A program made the position numbers and the translations under genes. A model generated the notes under the pieces. The model did no database searches. It was not told where the DNA came from and worked only from the letters and a program-made list of their open reading frames with translations. A DNA stretch of 64,000 bases from Leucobacter massiliensis. Its GTDB lineage: Bacteria; Actinomycetota; Actinomycetes; Actinomycetales; Microbacteriaceae. Of the stretch, positions 15,985 through 24,773 are shown piece after piece; within the stretch, counting starts at the first letter, position 1, and each line of letters begins with the position of its first letter. The stretch spans positions 1 through 64,000 of the forward strand of contig NZ_MWZD01000016.1 of NCBI RefSeq assembly GCF_002982315.1. The letters run 5' to 3'.

Positions 15985-16341
15985 ACCGATCTCCTCTTCC
16001 TCGTGATGTGCGGGCGCGCGCGAGTGCCGTCGCGTCCGGGCGTGGGAGAAGCGGCCGGCCATCCTGAGGTATTGGATCCGAATCCCGTTTCTGCGCACGC
16101 CATCCGGTAGTCAAGGACATCGCCGAGGCCGGCTCGGCGGGATCACCCGTTTTTCACCCGCTTTTTCACCACCCGCGACCCCGGCCGGTGCCGGCTCTCG
16201 CGGAACGGGGTGAGCGGCGGGTGAAGACCTGGGTGAGGATCGGGGGAGCGGTGCGCTCCGGAGGGCCGCCCGTGGTTAGGCTGTGAGCGACGCAGCTGAA
16301 CAGGGGAGCCCTCGACCGAGGCGAATTCAGTCGCAGAAGGT
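15985..16341. promoter_or_regulatory. 357-bp divergent regulatory region between two wall-protein genes
   Basis: No gene is seen here. It contains two arrays of a TCACCC unit: on the plus strand at 16143, 16154 and 16166 (the last is TCACCA), and on the minus strand with the reverse complement GGGTGA starting at 16208, 16219 and 16231. In both arrays the steps are 11 and then 12 bp. Such direct repeats at about 11 bp are how OmpR/PhoB-type response regulators bind; the unit resembles the Streptomyces PHO box (TCAYYYRSG), and the minus-strand unit TCACCCAGG fits it fully. TAGGCT at 16277-16282 is a possible -10 for the FN3 gene. Confidence 0.5.
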
Positions 16342-19300
16342 GTGGGGACCTTGCAGAACGCAGGAGTGCGCCGGGCGCTGTGGAGCGCGCTGGCCGTCGG
16401 GAGCGCCGCCGCGCTCGCCGCAGGATCTCTCGTCGTCGCGGCCTCGCCGGGGTGGAGCGCTCCGCAGCAGCACGCGCAGACCTTCCTCTACACGGGAGAG
16501 GCCGAGAGCTGGACCGTGCCCGAGGGCGTGAACGCCATCGAGGTCGAGCTCCGCGGCGGCCAGGGCGGCAACGGCGGGCGGGACGCCGCCCCGTCCCCCG
16601 AGGTCAGCTCCTACCGGGGGCTCGTGACCGGCACGATCGACGTCGAGCCGGGGCAGCGGCTCACCGTCGCGGTGGGCGCGGGCGGCGCGGACGGGAGCGG
16701 CCGGGTCAACATGCAGGCCGCCCCCGTGCCGGTGGCGCCGGGCGGCGCCAACCCGCTCGCGGGCTACGCGGGCGGCGCCGGCGGTCAGGTCGGCAGCGTC
16801 GGCTCCTCGGGCCAGGGCGGCGCCGGCGGCGCGGCGAGCGTGCTGCGGATGGACGGCGTCGACGTCGTCGCCGGCGGCGGCGGAGGGAACGGCGGATCCG
16901 GTCAGTACACGCCGACCATCGGCCGCACCTCCGACGCGAACTTCGTGCCGCGAGCGGACGCGAGCGCGACGAACGGCCAAGACGGCCTGCAGCCCTCCGG
17001 CGGCAACAACGACGGCGGCGGCTCCGGCGGCGGCGGGGGCGGCGCCCAGGGCGGCGCACGCGGCACCGTCGAGTTCGGCGCGGGCACCTCGACGGAGTGG
17101 TTCGGCTACGGCGGATCGGTCGGCCAGAACGCGACGGCGGGGATCCCCACCCTCAGCGCGGGGTACGAGCACCGCGCCGAGACCGCGCAGCCCGGCTCGA
17201 TCGTGATCCGCTGGGTCACCGGAACCGCCGCCGCCCCGGCCGCTCCGCAGGGCGTCGCGGGCACCGGCGAGGTCGAGGTGTACTGGCGCGCTCCCGCGCA
17301 GATCGGCGAGGGGCCGGTCGTCGACTACCTCGTGGAGCACAGCTCGGACGGCGGCGCGAACTGGAGCGCGCCGCGATCCGTGGGCTCGGCCGCGACCGAA
17401 CTCACCGTGGGCGGCCTGGAGAACGGCACCGGCTACGTCTTCCGCGTGGCGGCCGTCACCCCCGCAGGGACGGGCGCCTTCTCGCCGCCCTCGCCGGAGC
17501 TGACGCCCGACACCGCCCCCCCCGAGGACGGCGCCCTGCGGCTCGCCTTCACCGCACCCGCGAGCGGAGCCACGCCGAGCGGCTACCAGTACCGCGTGGA
17601 CGGCGGCCCCTGGGTGCCGGCCACCGTCGCCGACGCTTCGGTGACGGTCACCGGCCTCCGGAACGGCGCCGAGGCGTCCATCGAGCTGCGCGCCACGAGC
17701 GGGCGCGGCGCGGGTGCGCCGAGCGCCCCCGCAACCGGGACGCCGCTGGCGGCCCCCGGGGCCCCGACGATCACGAACGCCGCCGTCGCTCCCGGCTCGG
17801 CCTCGGTGGCCTTCGCACCGGGCTTCGACGGCGGATCCGCCATCACCGGCTACGAGTACCGGCTCGACGGCGGCCCCTGGGAGTCCGTGCCCTCGGGGTC
17901 GGGTCCCCTTGAGCTCGCCGGGCTGGCCGACGGCAGCGCGCACGAGGTGCGGATCCGGGCCGTGAACGCGGCCGGTCCCGGTGCGGCGAGCGAGGCCGCG
18001 GAGTTCGCGACGCCCGGTGTGCCGGGCGCGCTCGCGGACCCCGCCGCCACGGGAGGCGACGGTGTGATCGAGGTGGGCTTCCGCCCCGGCCCGAACGGCG
18101 GATCCCCGATCACGAGCGTCGAGTTCAGCCTCGACGGCGGCGCGAGCTGGGCCGCCGTGCCCCCGAGCTCACCCCTCATCGTCCGCGATCTCCCCAACGG
18201 CGTCGAGCAGCGGGTGCTGCTGCGAGCCGTCAACGCGGTGGGCGCGGGACCCGAGAGCTCGGTCGCGGCGACCCCCGCGACCGTGCCCGGAAGCCCCGCG
18301 ATCGACTCGGTGCGAGACAACGGACTCGGCGGGCTCGAACTCGTCTTCCGCGCCCCGGGCGATGACGGCGGATCGGCGATCCTCGACACGGAGTATTCGA
18401 GCGACGGAGGCGTCACCTGGCGCAGCGCCGGCGGAAACGGGAGCCCCCTGGTGATCACCGTGGGCAGCGACGGCAGCGCCCTCGATCCCGGCACGGTGTA
18501 CCCGATCACGCTCCGCTCCGTCAACGGAGTCGGCGCCGGGCCCGCATCGGGTGGTCACGACACCCGGGGGCCCGTGCCGGCGCAGCCGGCGGGCGCTCCC
18601 CGGATCGACGCCGTCGACTCCCGTCCGGGCGCGCTGGCGGTCCGCTTCGTTCCCGGCCCGAACGGGGGAGCGGCGGTCACGGGCTACGAGTACTCGCTCG
18701 ACGGAGACACGTGGCGGCCGACGGGCACGCTCGCCGGTGCCTTCGTGATCGACGGGCTGCGGAACGGCACGGGCTACCCGGTGCGGGTGCGCGCCGTCAC
18801 CGCCTCGGGACCCGGATCCGCCTCGGAACCGGTGACGGGAACACCGGCCGGAGTGCCCGCCGCGCCGACGCTCACGAGCGTGCAGCGCGGTGACGGACGG
18901 CTGACCCTCGAGGTCGCGCCCGGAGACGACGGCGGATCGCCGCTCACTGGATACGAGTACTCGGCCGACGGCGGCGCGAGCTGGCACGCGGCGGGCTCCG
19001 CCGACGGCGGCGTGGTGGTCGACGGGCTGGCGAACGGCCGCAGCGCGACCGTGCAGCTGCGCGCGGTCAATGCCGTCGGCGCCGGCGACGCCTCGAACGC
19101 GCTCACCGCGATCCCCGCGGGCGCGCCCGCGGCGCCCCGGCTGACGCTCACCCCCGGTGACACGATCGTGGCGGTGTCCGCGAGCTTCGCGTCGGACGGG
19201 GGAGCACCGCTCACCCGCGTCGAGTACTCGCTCGACGGCGGCACCAGCTGGATCGATACGGGCAGCCTCAGCGGCGGATTCCTGCTCGGCGGACGGGAGA

Positions 19301-21984
19301 ACGGCGCTCCCGTCGAGGTGCTGCTGCGCGGCGTGAACGCGATCGGCGCGGGCGACGCCGCGACGGGGACGGCCACCCCGCTGACGGTCCCCGGGGCTCC
19401 CGTGGCCGTCTCGGCGACCGGCAACAGCTCCTCGATCGAGGCGCGCTGGGAGGCTCCCGCCTCCGACGGCGGCTCGCCGATCACCGGCTACGAGGCGCGC
19501 GCCTACACGGACCCGAGCTCGTCGACGCCCGTGGCCAGCTGCGTGAGCGCCGACGCCTCGGGCTGCACGATCCAGGGCCTCACGAACGGCACCGGCTACT
19601 TCGTCGCCGTCGTCGCGGTGAACGCCGCGGGCGCGGGTCCCGAGTCGGAGCGCCGTCCCTCCGCAACGCCGCTCCAGCGTCCCGCAGCCCCGGCCATCAC
19701 CGCGGTGACCGAGCTCGATCAGCGCCTCACCCTGAGCTTCGCCGCAGGGGCCGAGGGCGATCGCCCGATCCTCCGCTACGAGGCGAGCATCGACGGCGGC
19801 CGCAGCTGGGCCCCCTTCGCCGCCGCCAGCCCCGGCACCCTGTCGGGCCTCAGCAACGGCACCGCCTACGAGGTGCGGATCCGCGCGGTGAGCGAGGCCG
19901 GGCCCGGCGCGGCGTCCGCGCCGCGCAGCGGCATCCCCTACGGCTACCCGCTCGCCCCCGCGGGCGTCGCCGCCACCGCGGGCGACGGCAGCGTCGCGGT
20001 GAGCTGGGACCCCGCCGATCTCAACGGCCGGGAACTCGGACAGTACGAGGTCTCGCTCTTCGACGCCCCCGTCGGCGGCAACCGGGTCGGCAGCCCGCAC
20101 GCGACGACGGGCACGGCGCTCACGGTCACCGGCCTCGTCAACGGCCGCGACTACTACGTGTCGCTGCAGAGCTACGGCGTGCGAGGCGCCGATGGCAAGT
20201 ACTCCGAACGCTCCGAGCCCCGCCTCCTCGTCACCCCCGGCCAGCCGGGCGTGGCCCCGGTCTTCGGGCCCGTGCACGCGGGCACGGACGGCTACACGGT
20301 GACCATCGCGAACTACCTCCCCGAGGCGAGCTACACGCTGGACGCCTCCGGTCTTCCCGAGGGGGCCAGGGCCGGCCGCACCGGGGACACCATCGTGGTG
20401 AGCGGGCTCGCGCCCGGGGTGGGCGCACCGATCGGCGTGACCGTGACGCGCTCCGGCTACACGCCCGCCTCCGCGTCGACGACGGGCACCGCCCTCCTCG
20501 AGGGGATCGCGCCGAGCTTCGGGTCCCCGACGCACACGAGCGACGGCTTCCGCGTGACGATCGAGAACTACGACCCCGGCACGGAGTACACGCTCCAGCC
20601 CGCGGGGACGGCACACGCCTCGCTCGACGCGCAGGGCGTCATCACCGTGACCGGCCTCGCCCCCGGCGAGACCGGCCGTGTGGCGGTGCAGGCGGCGAAG
20701 CCGGGTTCGACCCCGGCGAGCGCGACCGCCCAGGGACAGGCGCTCTCGCCCGCGATCGTGCCTGCCTTCGCTCCGCTCGAGCGCACCCCCGACGGCTTCC
20801 GGGTGCGGTTGTCGAACTACGACCCCGTCTACGCCTGGACCGTCGAGAGCAGCGGCGGACGGGTCCTGTTCGACGAGACCGGCCTGATCACGGTGGTCGG
20901 GCTCGCGCCGGGCGCGTCCGCCACCGTCTCGGTGTCGACCGCCCGCAGCGGATACGCCACGGGCGGCGCGGAGCAGGAGGGCGCCGCCCTCGAAGCGGGA
21001 CGCGCCCCGCAACTCGGCGAGCCCCGGCGCACCCCGGACGGCTACGTGGTGCGCATCGCGGACTACGATCCGGATGCGGACTACGCCCTCGACGCCTCCG
21101 CCCTCCCCGAGGGGGCGAGCGCGGTGCGCGACGGCGACACCATCACGGTGACCGGGCTCGCACCGGGGACGGAAGCCGGTCTCGGCGTCACCGTGTCGCG
21201 CCCGGGCGCCGTCGAGGCGCGCGCCGAGCTCGCGGGCACCGCGCTGGACGCCGGCGTCGCCCCCGAGCTCGGAGCGGTGACCCGCACGGCCGACGGATTC
21301 GTCTTCGATATCACGGACTTCGATCCCCACGCCGAGTACGCCGTCGACGCCCCCGAGGGCGTGACGGTGCGCATGGACGGCGGCACGGTGATCGTCTCGG
21401 GCCTCGAGCCGGGGCAGCTGGCCGAGCTGCGCGTGCGCGTGCAGCGCGGCGGTGCGACGGCGGCGGCCACCGCGATCGCGGGCGCCGCCCAGCTGGCCGG
21501 CACCGCGCCCCGGCTGTCGGAGCCGCGGTCCGTCCGCGGCGGCTTCGAGGTCCTGATCCTCGACTTCGATCCCCGGCTCGACTACACCGTCGCGGTCTCG
21601 CACGGCGAAGCGCAGCGGGACGGCGATCGGATCGTGGTCTCGGGCCTGCGGCCCGGCGAGTCGGCGGAGCTCACGGTGGAGGCGGCGAGCGCGGACACCA
21701 CGGCGAGCAGCTCCGCGGTCGTGGGTTCGGCGGCGCCCGCCGCCCCGGATCCCGGCAGCGGCGATCCGGGCAGCGGCGATCCCGGCAGCGGCGATCCGGA
21801 AGAGCCGGCGCCGGGGGGCTCCGCGGGCGGCGCCTCCGGGGCGGAGGGATCCGGGATCGGCGGCTCCGCGGCTGACGACTCCCGGGGCCTCGCTGCGACG
21901 GGTGCGGCCGGGATCCTCCCGCTCGCCGGCTTCGCCGCACTGCTGCTGATCGCCGGCGCCGCGCTGCTGCGCCGCCGGGCCTGA
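16342..21984 (+). CDS. Giant FN3-repeat surface protein with LAATG sortase signal
   Basis: 1880 residues. A signal peptide (1-39) is followed by a Gly-rich domain to about 290 that starts with a VPEGVNAIEVELRGG-type motif. About eleven FN3-like modules follow from 294 to 1299, most carrying DGGSPITGYEYSLDGG and NGTGYxVRVRAVNAAGxG signatures. Six copies of a different ~80-residue repeat come next (about 1300-1790), each with TxDGFxVxIxNYDPxxxY and ITVTGLAPG. The tail has GSGDP repeats, then LAATG (about 1850), a membrane helix and RRRA. It is anchored to the wall as a long fibre, probably adhesive. The start is GTG 16342 or TTG 16351; AGAAGG is better placed for the latter. Confidence 0.85.
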   Translation: MGTLQNAGVRRALWSALAVGSAAALAAGSLVVAASPGWSAPQQHAQTFLYTGEAESWTVPEGVNAIEVELRGGQGGNGGRDAAPSPEVSSYRGLVTGTIDVEPGQRLTVAVGAGGADGSGRVNMQAAPVPVAPGGANPLAGYAGGAGGQVGSVGSSGQGGAGGAASVLRMDGVDVVAGGGGGNGGSGQYTPTIGRTSDANFVPRADASATNGQDGLQPSGGNNDGGGSGGGGGGAQGGARGTVEFGAGTSTEWFGYGGSVGQNATAGIPTLSAGYEHRAETAQPGSIVIRWVTGTAAAPAAPQGVAGTGEVEVYWRAPAQIGEGPVVDYLVEHSSDGGANWSAPRSVGSAATELTVGGLENGTGYVFRVAAVTPAGTGAFSPPSPELTPDTAPPEDGALRLAFTAPASGATPSGYQYRVDGGPWVPATVADASVTVTGLRNGAEASIELRATSGRGAGAPSAPATGTPLAAPGAPTITNAAVAPGSASVAFAPGFDGGSAITGYEYRLDGGPWESVPSGSGPLELAGLADGSAHEVRIRAVNAAGPGAASEAAEFATPGVPGALADPAATGGDGVIEVGFRPGPNGGSPITSVEFSLDGGASWAAVPPSSPLIVRDLPNGVEQRVLLRAVNAVGAGPESSVAATPATVPGSPAIDSVRDNGLGGLELVFRAPGDDGGSAILDTEYSSDGGVTWRSAGGNGSPLVITVGSDGSALDPGTVYPITLRSVNGVGAGPASGGHDTRGPVPAQPAGAPRIDAVDSRPGALAVRFVPGPNGGAAVTGYEYSLDGDTWRPTGTLAGAFVIDGLRNGTGYPVRVRAVTASGPGSASEPVTGTPAGVPAAPTLTSVQRGDGRLTLEVAPGDDGGSPLTGYEYSADGGASWHAAGSADGGVVVDGLANGRSATVQLRAVNAVGAGDASNALTAIPAGAPAAPRLTLTPGDTIVAVSASFASDGGAPLTRVEYSLDGGTSWIDTGSLSGGFLLGGRENGAPVEVLLRGVNAIGAGDAATGTATPLTVPGAPVAVSATGNSSSIEARWEAPASDGGSPITGYEARAYTDPSSSTPVASCVSADASGCTIQGLTNGTGYFVAVVAVNAAGAGPESERRPSATPLQRPAAPAITAVTELDQRLTLSFAAGAEGDRPILRYEASIDGGRSWAPFAAASPGTLSGLSNGTAYEVRIRAVSEAGPGAASAPRSGIPYGYPLAPAGVAATAGDGSVAVSWDPADLNGRELGQYEVSLFDAPVGGNRVGSPHATTGTALTVTGLVNGRDYYVSLQSYGVRGADGKYSERSEPRLLVTPGQPGVAPVFGPVHAGTDGYTVTIANYLPEASYTLDASGLPEGARAGRTGDTIVVSGLAPGVGAPIGVTVTRSGYTPASASTTGTALLEGIAPSFGSPTHTSDGFRVTIENYDPGTEYTLQPAGTAHASLDAQGVITVTGLAPGETGRVAVQAAKPGSTPASATAQGQALSPAIVPAFAPLERTPDGFRVRLSNYDPVYAWTVESSGGRVLFDETGLITVVGLAPGASATVSVSTARSGYATGGAEQEGAALEAGRAPQLGEPRRTPDGYVVRIADYDPDADYALDASALPEGASAVRDGDTITVTGLAPGTEAGLGVTVSRPGAVEARAELAGTALDAGVAPELGAVTRTADGFVFDITDFDPHAEYAVDAPEGVTVRMDGGTVIVSGLEPGQLAELRVRVQRGGATAAATAIAGAAQLAGTAPRLSEPRSVRGGFEVLILDFDPRLDYTVAVSHGEAQRDGDRIVVSGLRPGESAELTVEAASADTTASSSAVVGSAAPAAPDPGSGDPGSGDPGSGDPEEPAPGGSAGGASGAEGSGIGGSAADDSRGLAATGAAGILPLAGFAALLLIAGAALLRRRA
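20240..21730 (+). repeat. Six tandem ~80-residue repeats in the FN3 surface protein
   Basis: The six units each begin with a P-x-F/L-x-x-P/V run, carry a T/S-x-D/G-G-F/Y-x-V-x-I-x-N/D-Y/F-D-P core, a Y-T/A-L/V segment, D/G-x-I-T/V-V-T/S-G-L-A-P-G and end with GTAL or a variant. They are not FN3: the WSxP-like start and the YxVRVRAVN strand are absent. They lie just before the wall anchor and likely form a stalk. I do not recognise the family. Confidence 0.6.
21751..21795 (+). repeat. Three tandem 15-bp units encoding GSGDP repeats
   Basis: The 15-bp unit CCCGGCAGCGGCGAT occurs three times almost unchanged, coding for PGSGD. It is a short tandem repeat in the wall-spanning region and is likely variable in copy number between strains. 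Confidence 0.6.
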
Positions 21985-22036
21985 GCGCTGCGGCGTCCCG
22001 GCCCGGCGGCTCCGAGCCCGAGCCTACGATGGTGTG

Positions 22037-23389
22037 ATGACGACCCTGATCTGGTTCCGGGACGACCTCCGCCTCGCCGACCACGCCGCGCTCACCGCGG
22101 CCGCGGAGGACGAGGATGGTGTCATCGCGCTCTACGTCCTCGACGAGGAGTCCGAGGAGTGCCGTCCCCTGGGCGGTGCCGCGCGATGGTGGCTGCACGG
22201 CTCGCTCGAACGCCTGGCGGCGGCGCTTGCGGAGCGCGGCGTGCCGCTCGTGCTGCGCCGCGGGCGGGCCGAGCGCGTCGTCCCGGAGCTCGTGGCCGAG
22301 ACGGGGGCGGAGCGGGTGCGGTGGAACCGGCGCTACGGCGCCGAGCGGCACGTGGACGCCCGGATCAAGCGGCGGCTGCGGAGCGAGGGCGTCGACGCCC
22401 GGTCCCTGCCGGGCGGGCTGCTCTTCGAACCCTGGACCATACAGACGGGCACGGGCGGCCACTACCGGGTGTTCTCGCCGTTCTGGCGCGCCTGCCTCGC
22501 GGCGCCCGCCCCGCCCCGCCCGCTCACGCCGCCGAAGGCGATCCGTCGCGCTCCCCGCAAGCCCCGTCGCGCTCCCCGCCAGCCCGCCTCGGAGTCGCTC
22601 GGCGACTGGGGGCTGCGGCCCTCCCGGCCCGACTGGGCCGCCGGCATCGCGGCGCGCTGGGAGCCGGGGGAGGACGCTGCACGCGGACGCCTCGACGACT
22701 TCCTCGACGGGCCGGTGGGGGAGTACGCCCATCGGCGTGACATCCCCGCAGAGCGCTCCACCTCGGAGCTCTCGCCGCATCTGCGCTGGGGCGAGATCAG
22801 CCCGCGCACCGTCTGGCACCGCTCCCTCGGCTCGGGCGCCGAAGCGGGCGCCTTCCTCTCGGAGCTCGGCTGGCGGGAGTTCGCCTGGCACACGGCCTAC
22901 CACCGCGGGCCCCTGCAGCTGCGCGGGCTCGACCCGCGATTCGACGGCTTCCCGTGGCGCCCGGCCGAGGGCCCGGAGTGGCAGGCGTGGCGCCGGGGGA
23001 CCACCGGCTACGGGCTCGTGGATGCGGGCATGCGCGAGCTGTGGGAGACGGGGACCATGCACAATCGCGTGCGCATGGTCGCCGCCTCGTTTCTCACCAA
23101 GAACCTGATGATCGACTGGCGGATCGGGGAGGCCTGGTTCTGGGACACCCTCGTGGACGCGGACGCGGCGAGCAACCCCTTCAACTGGCAGTGGGTGGCG
23201 GGCTGCGGGGCCGACGCTGCCCCGTACTTCAGGATCTTCAATCCCGAGACGCAGCAGCGCAGCTTCGATCCGAGCGGGCGCTACGTCACGCGGTGGGCGC
23301 CGGAGAGCGCGGCCATCCCGCCCGTCGTCGATCTGCGCGCGACCCGGCTGCGTGCGCTCGCCGCATACGACGCGGTACGCGGCGCCTGA
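22037..23389 (+). CDS. phr: Deoxyribodipyrimidine photolyase
   Basis: A 450-residue cryptochrome/photolyase. LIWFRDDLRLADHAAL opens the N-terminal antenna domain. The C-terminal FAD-binding domain shows GLVDAGMRELWETGTMHNRVRMVAASFLTKNLMIDWRIGEAWF and DADAASNPFNWQWVAGCGADAAPYFRIFNP, with the conserved Trp and Asn residues of class I CPD photolyases. It repairs UV-induced pyrimidine dimers with light energy. A short Arg/Pro-rich linker (RRAPRKPRRAPRQ) near residue 175 is an extension. ATG 22037 is preferred over GTG 22034: TACGAT lies six bases before it, suggesting a leaderless start. Confidence 0.95.
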   Translation: MTTLIWFRDDLRLADHAALTAAAEDEDGVIALYVLDEESEECRPLGGAARWWLHGSLERLAAALAERGVPLVLRRGRAERVVPELVAETGAERVRWNRRYGAERHVDARIKRRLRSEGVDARSLPGGLLFEPWTIQTGTGGHYRVFSPFWRACLAAPAPPRPLTPPKAIRRAPRKPRRAPRQPASESLGDWGLRPSRPDWAAGIAARWEPGEDAARGRLDDFLDGPVGEYAHRRDIPAERSTSELSPHLRWGEISPRTVWHRSLGSGAEAGAFLSELGWREFAWHTAYHRGPLQLRGLDPRFDGFPWRPAEGPEWQAWRRGTTGYGLVDAGMRELWETGTMHNRVRMVAASFLTKNLMIDWRIGEAWFWDTLVDADAASNPFNWQWVAGCGADAAPYFRIFNPETQQRSFDPSGRYVTRWAPESAAIPPVVDLRATRLRALAAYDAVRGA

Positions 23390-23426
23390 AGCGGAACGCG
23401 CCCTCCGAGACCGGTCCCCCGGCGTC

Positions 23427-23492
23427 GCGCGGAGCGGCGGATCGTCGTGGGACGGCGGAGCGGGACGTCGGATCGGCGCGGAGCGGCGGATC
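23427..23492. repeat. Pair of 17-bp direct repeats between convergent genes
   Basis: GCGCGGAGCGGCGGATC occurs at 23427-23443 and 23476-23492, 49 bp apart, in the 101-bp gap between phr and the GGDEF gene. The second copy runs into the last codon of the GGDEF gene. No T-run or strong stem is visible. Confidence 0.5.
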
Positions 23493-24552
23493 AGCGCGGC
23501 AGGTCCCGCTCCCGCTTGCGCCGGTACATGAGCGAGTCGGCGGCGGCGAGCGCGCGCTCGATGCTGACGCGGCCGGGCTCCGCGGCGGCGAAGCCGGTCG
23601 ACGCCGCCACCCCGGCTCGCGCGAGCGCTTCCGCGAACATCGTGGTGCACGCCTCCACTCCGGACCGTGTCACGCCGTTCGCGAGGATCACGAACTCGTC
23701 GCCGCCGTAGCGCGCGACGCGGTAGGCGGGGGTGCAGGCGCCGATGAGCGCCTGCGCGGCTCGCCGGATCAGCGCATCCCCTGACGCGTGGCCCGCCGCG
23801 TCGTTCACGGCCTTCAGGCCGTCCAGGTCGACGATGCCGACGGCGACGGGGTCTCCGAAGCTGTCGAGACGCTCCTGCGCGTCTGCGGCGAGCCGTTCCC
23901 AGCCCCGCCGGTTGAGCGCCCCGGTGAGCGCGTCGGTCTGCGCGAGCGCGTGGGCGAGACGGTGGTTGCGGCGCTCCCGGTCGAAGCCGCGCGCGAGCCG
24001 CAACTGCGAGGAGAGCAGTTCGCTGAGCAGCCGCAGCAGGGGCTCGTCGACGCGTTCGGCGGCGCGGAGCGGATCGCGCCGCACGCCGCAGAGCACGCCG
24101 AACATCTCGTCGCGGTCGTCGGTGATCGTGTAGCCGGCGTAGGCGCCCACGTGCTCCGCGAGGCGGAGATCCGCGTAGCCCGGATCCTTTCGCGAGTCGC
24201 GCACGACGTGCGCGGCCCCGGACGCCATCCGGCTGCAGAACGTGTCGCTCCACGCGAAGCGGTCGCCCCGCGAGAGCAGCTGGTCGCGGTGCACGTGGAG
24301 GTGGATCTGCTCGCCGCCGACGGCCCGGGAGACCGACCAGTCCGTCAGCGGGGTGTGCGCGTTGAGGTACGCCACCACCTGCTCCGCGGCTCGGGTGAAG
24401 GCGTCCGCGCCGCCCGCCTCGGCGGCGGGGGCCGGACGCCACGCCACCTCGTCCGGGGCGCGGTCCATCGCCTCGGGCGGTGCCGCGTCGGCGCTGCGGC
24501 GCGCCGGCCGCCGCGGGCTCTGCGTCGAAGCGGGGGTGCGTTCCGTGCTCAC
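23491..24552 (-). CDS. GAF-like/GGDEF domain diguanylate cyclase
   Basis: A 353-residue soluble protein, read from GTG 24552. The N-terminal half (about 60-190) has a GAF-like pattern with SDTFCSRMASGAAHVVRDSRKDPGYADL and AYAGYTITDDRDEMFGVLCG. The C-terminal half is a GGDEF domain with DALTGALNRRGW, VDLDGLKAVND and ARYGGDEFV. The intact GGDEF and the Mg-binding Asp suggest active synthesis of c-di-GMP. The RxxD inhibitory site normally found before GGDEF is absent (TPAYRVARYGGDEF), so product inhibition may be lost. No membrane segment is seen, so the GAF domain probably senses a cytosolic ligand. Confidence 0.85.
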   Translation of the reverse strand: MSTERTPASTQSPRRPARRSADAAPPEAMDRAPDEVAWRPAPAAEAGGADAFTRAAEQVVAYLNAHTPLTDWSVSRAVGGEQIHLHVHRDQLLSRGDRFAWSDTFCSRMASGAAHVVRDSRKDPGYADLRLAEHVGAYAGYTITDDRDEMFGVLCGVRRDPLRAAERVDEPLLRLLSELLSSQLRLARGFDRERRNHRLAHALAQTDALTGALNRRGWERLAADAQERLDSFGDPVAVGIVDLDGLKAVNDAAGHASGDALIRRAAQALIGACTPAYRVARYGGDEFVILANGVTRSGVEACTTMFAEALARAGVAASTGFAAAEPGRVSIERALAAADSLMYRRKRERDLPR

Positions 24553-24773
24553 TCTGCCACCGGGTTCTCTGTCGGGCGCGGGGAGCGGATCGTGCCACGG
24601 GATCCGCGGCGCCCCCGCCGCCGCGACCACTCCCGTCGCCCAACAGCGTACCCGGTCTTCGGCGGCGCACGCCCGACGCCGCTCTGCGCTACGGTGGAGG
24701 TTCTGTCCGGGCGGGCGCGGCACCTCGGCGCTGCGATGCCCCGGCCCGGGGACGAGGAAGGGGAGCGCTGGAG

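Noticed and set aside
12712-16110. 1132-residue plus-strand open frame opposite the 1060-aa wall protein
   Set aside because: The reading is a high-GC shadow: it is rich in Arg, Gly, Ala and Val, has no domain, and overlaps a clear signal-peptide-bearing gene on the minus strand.
17221-20240. Regular repeats, considered as a CRISPR array
   Set aside because: They are about 270 bp apart, in frame and encode FN3 modules; there are no spacers and no cas genes.
18169-21603. 1144-residue minus-strand open frame opposite the FN3 protein
   Set aside because: Same cause: a shadow of a repetitive, GC-rich gene; composition is low-complexity and it has no ribosome site.
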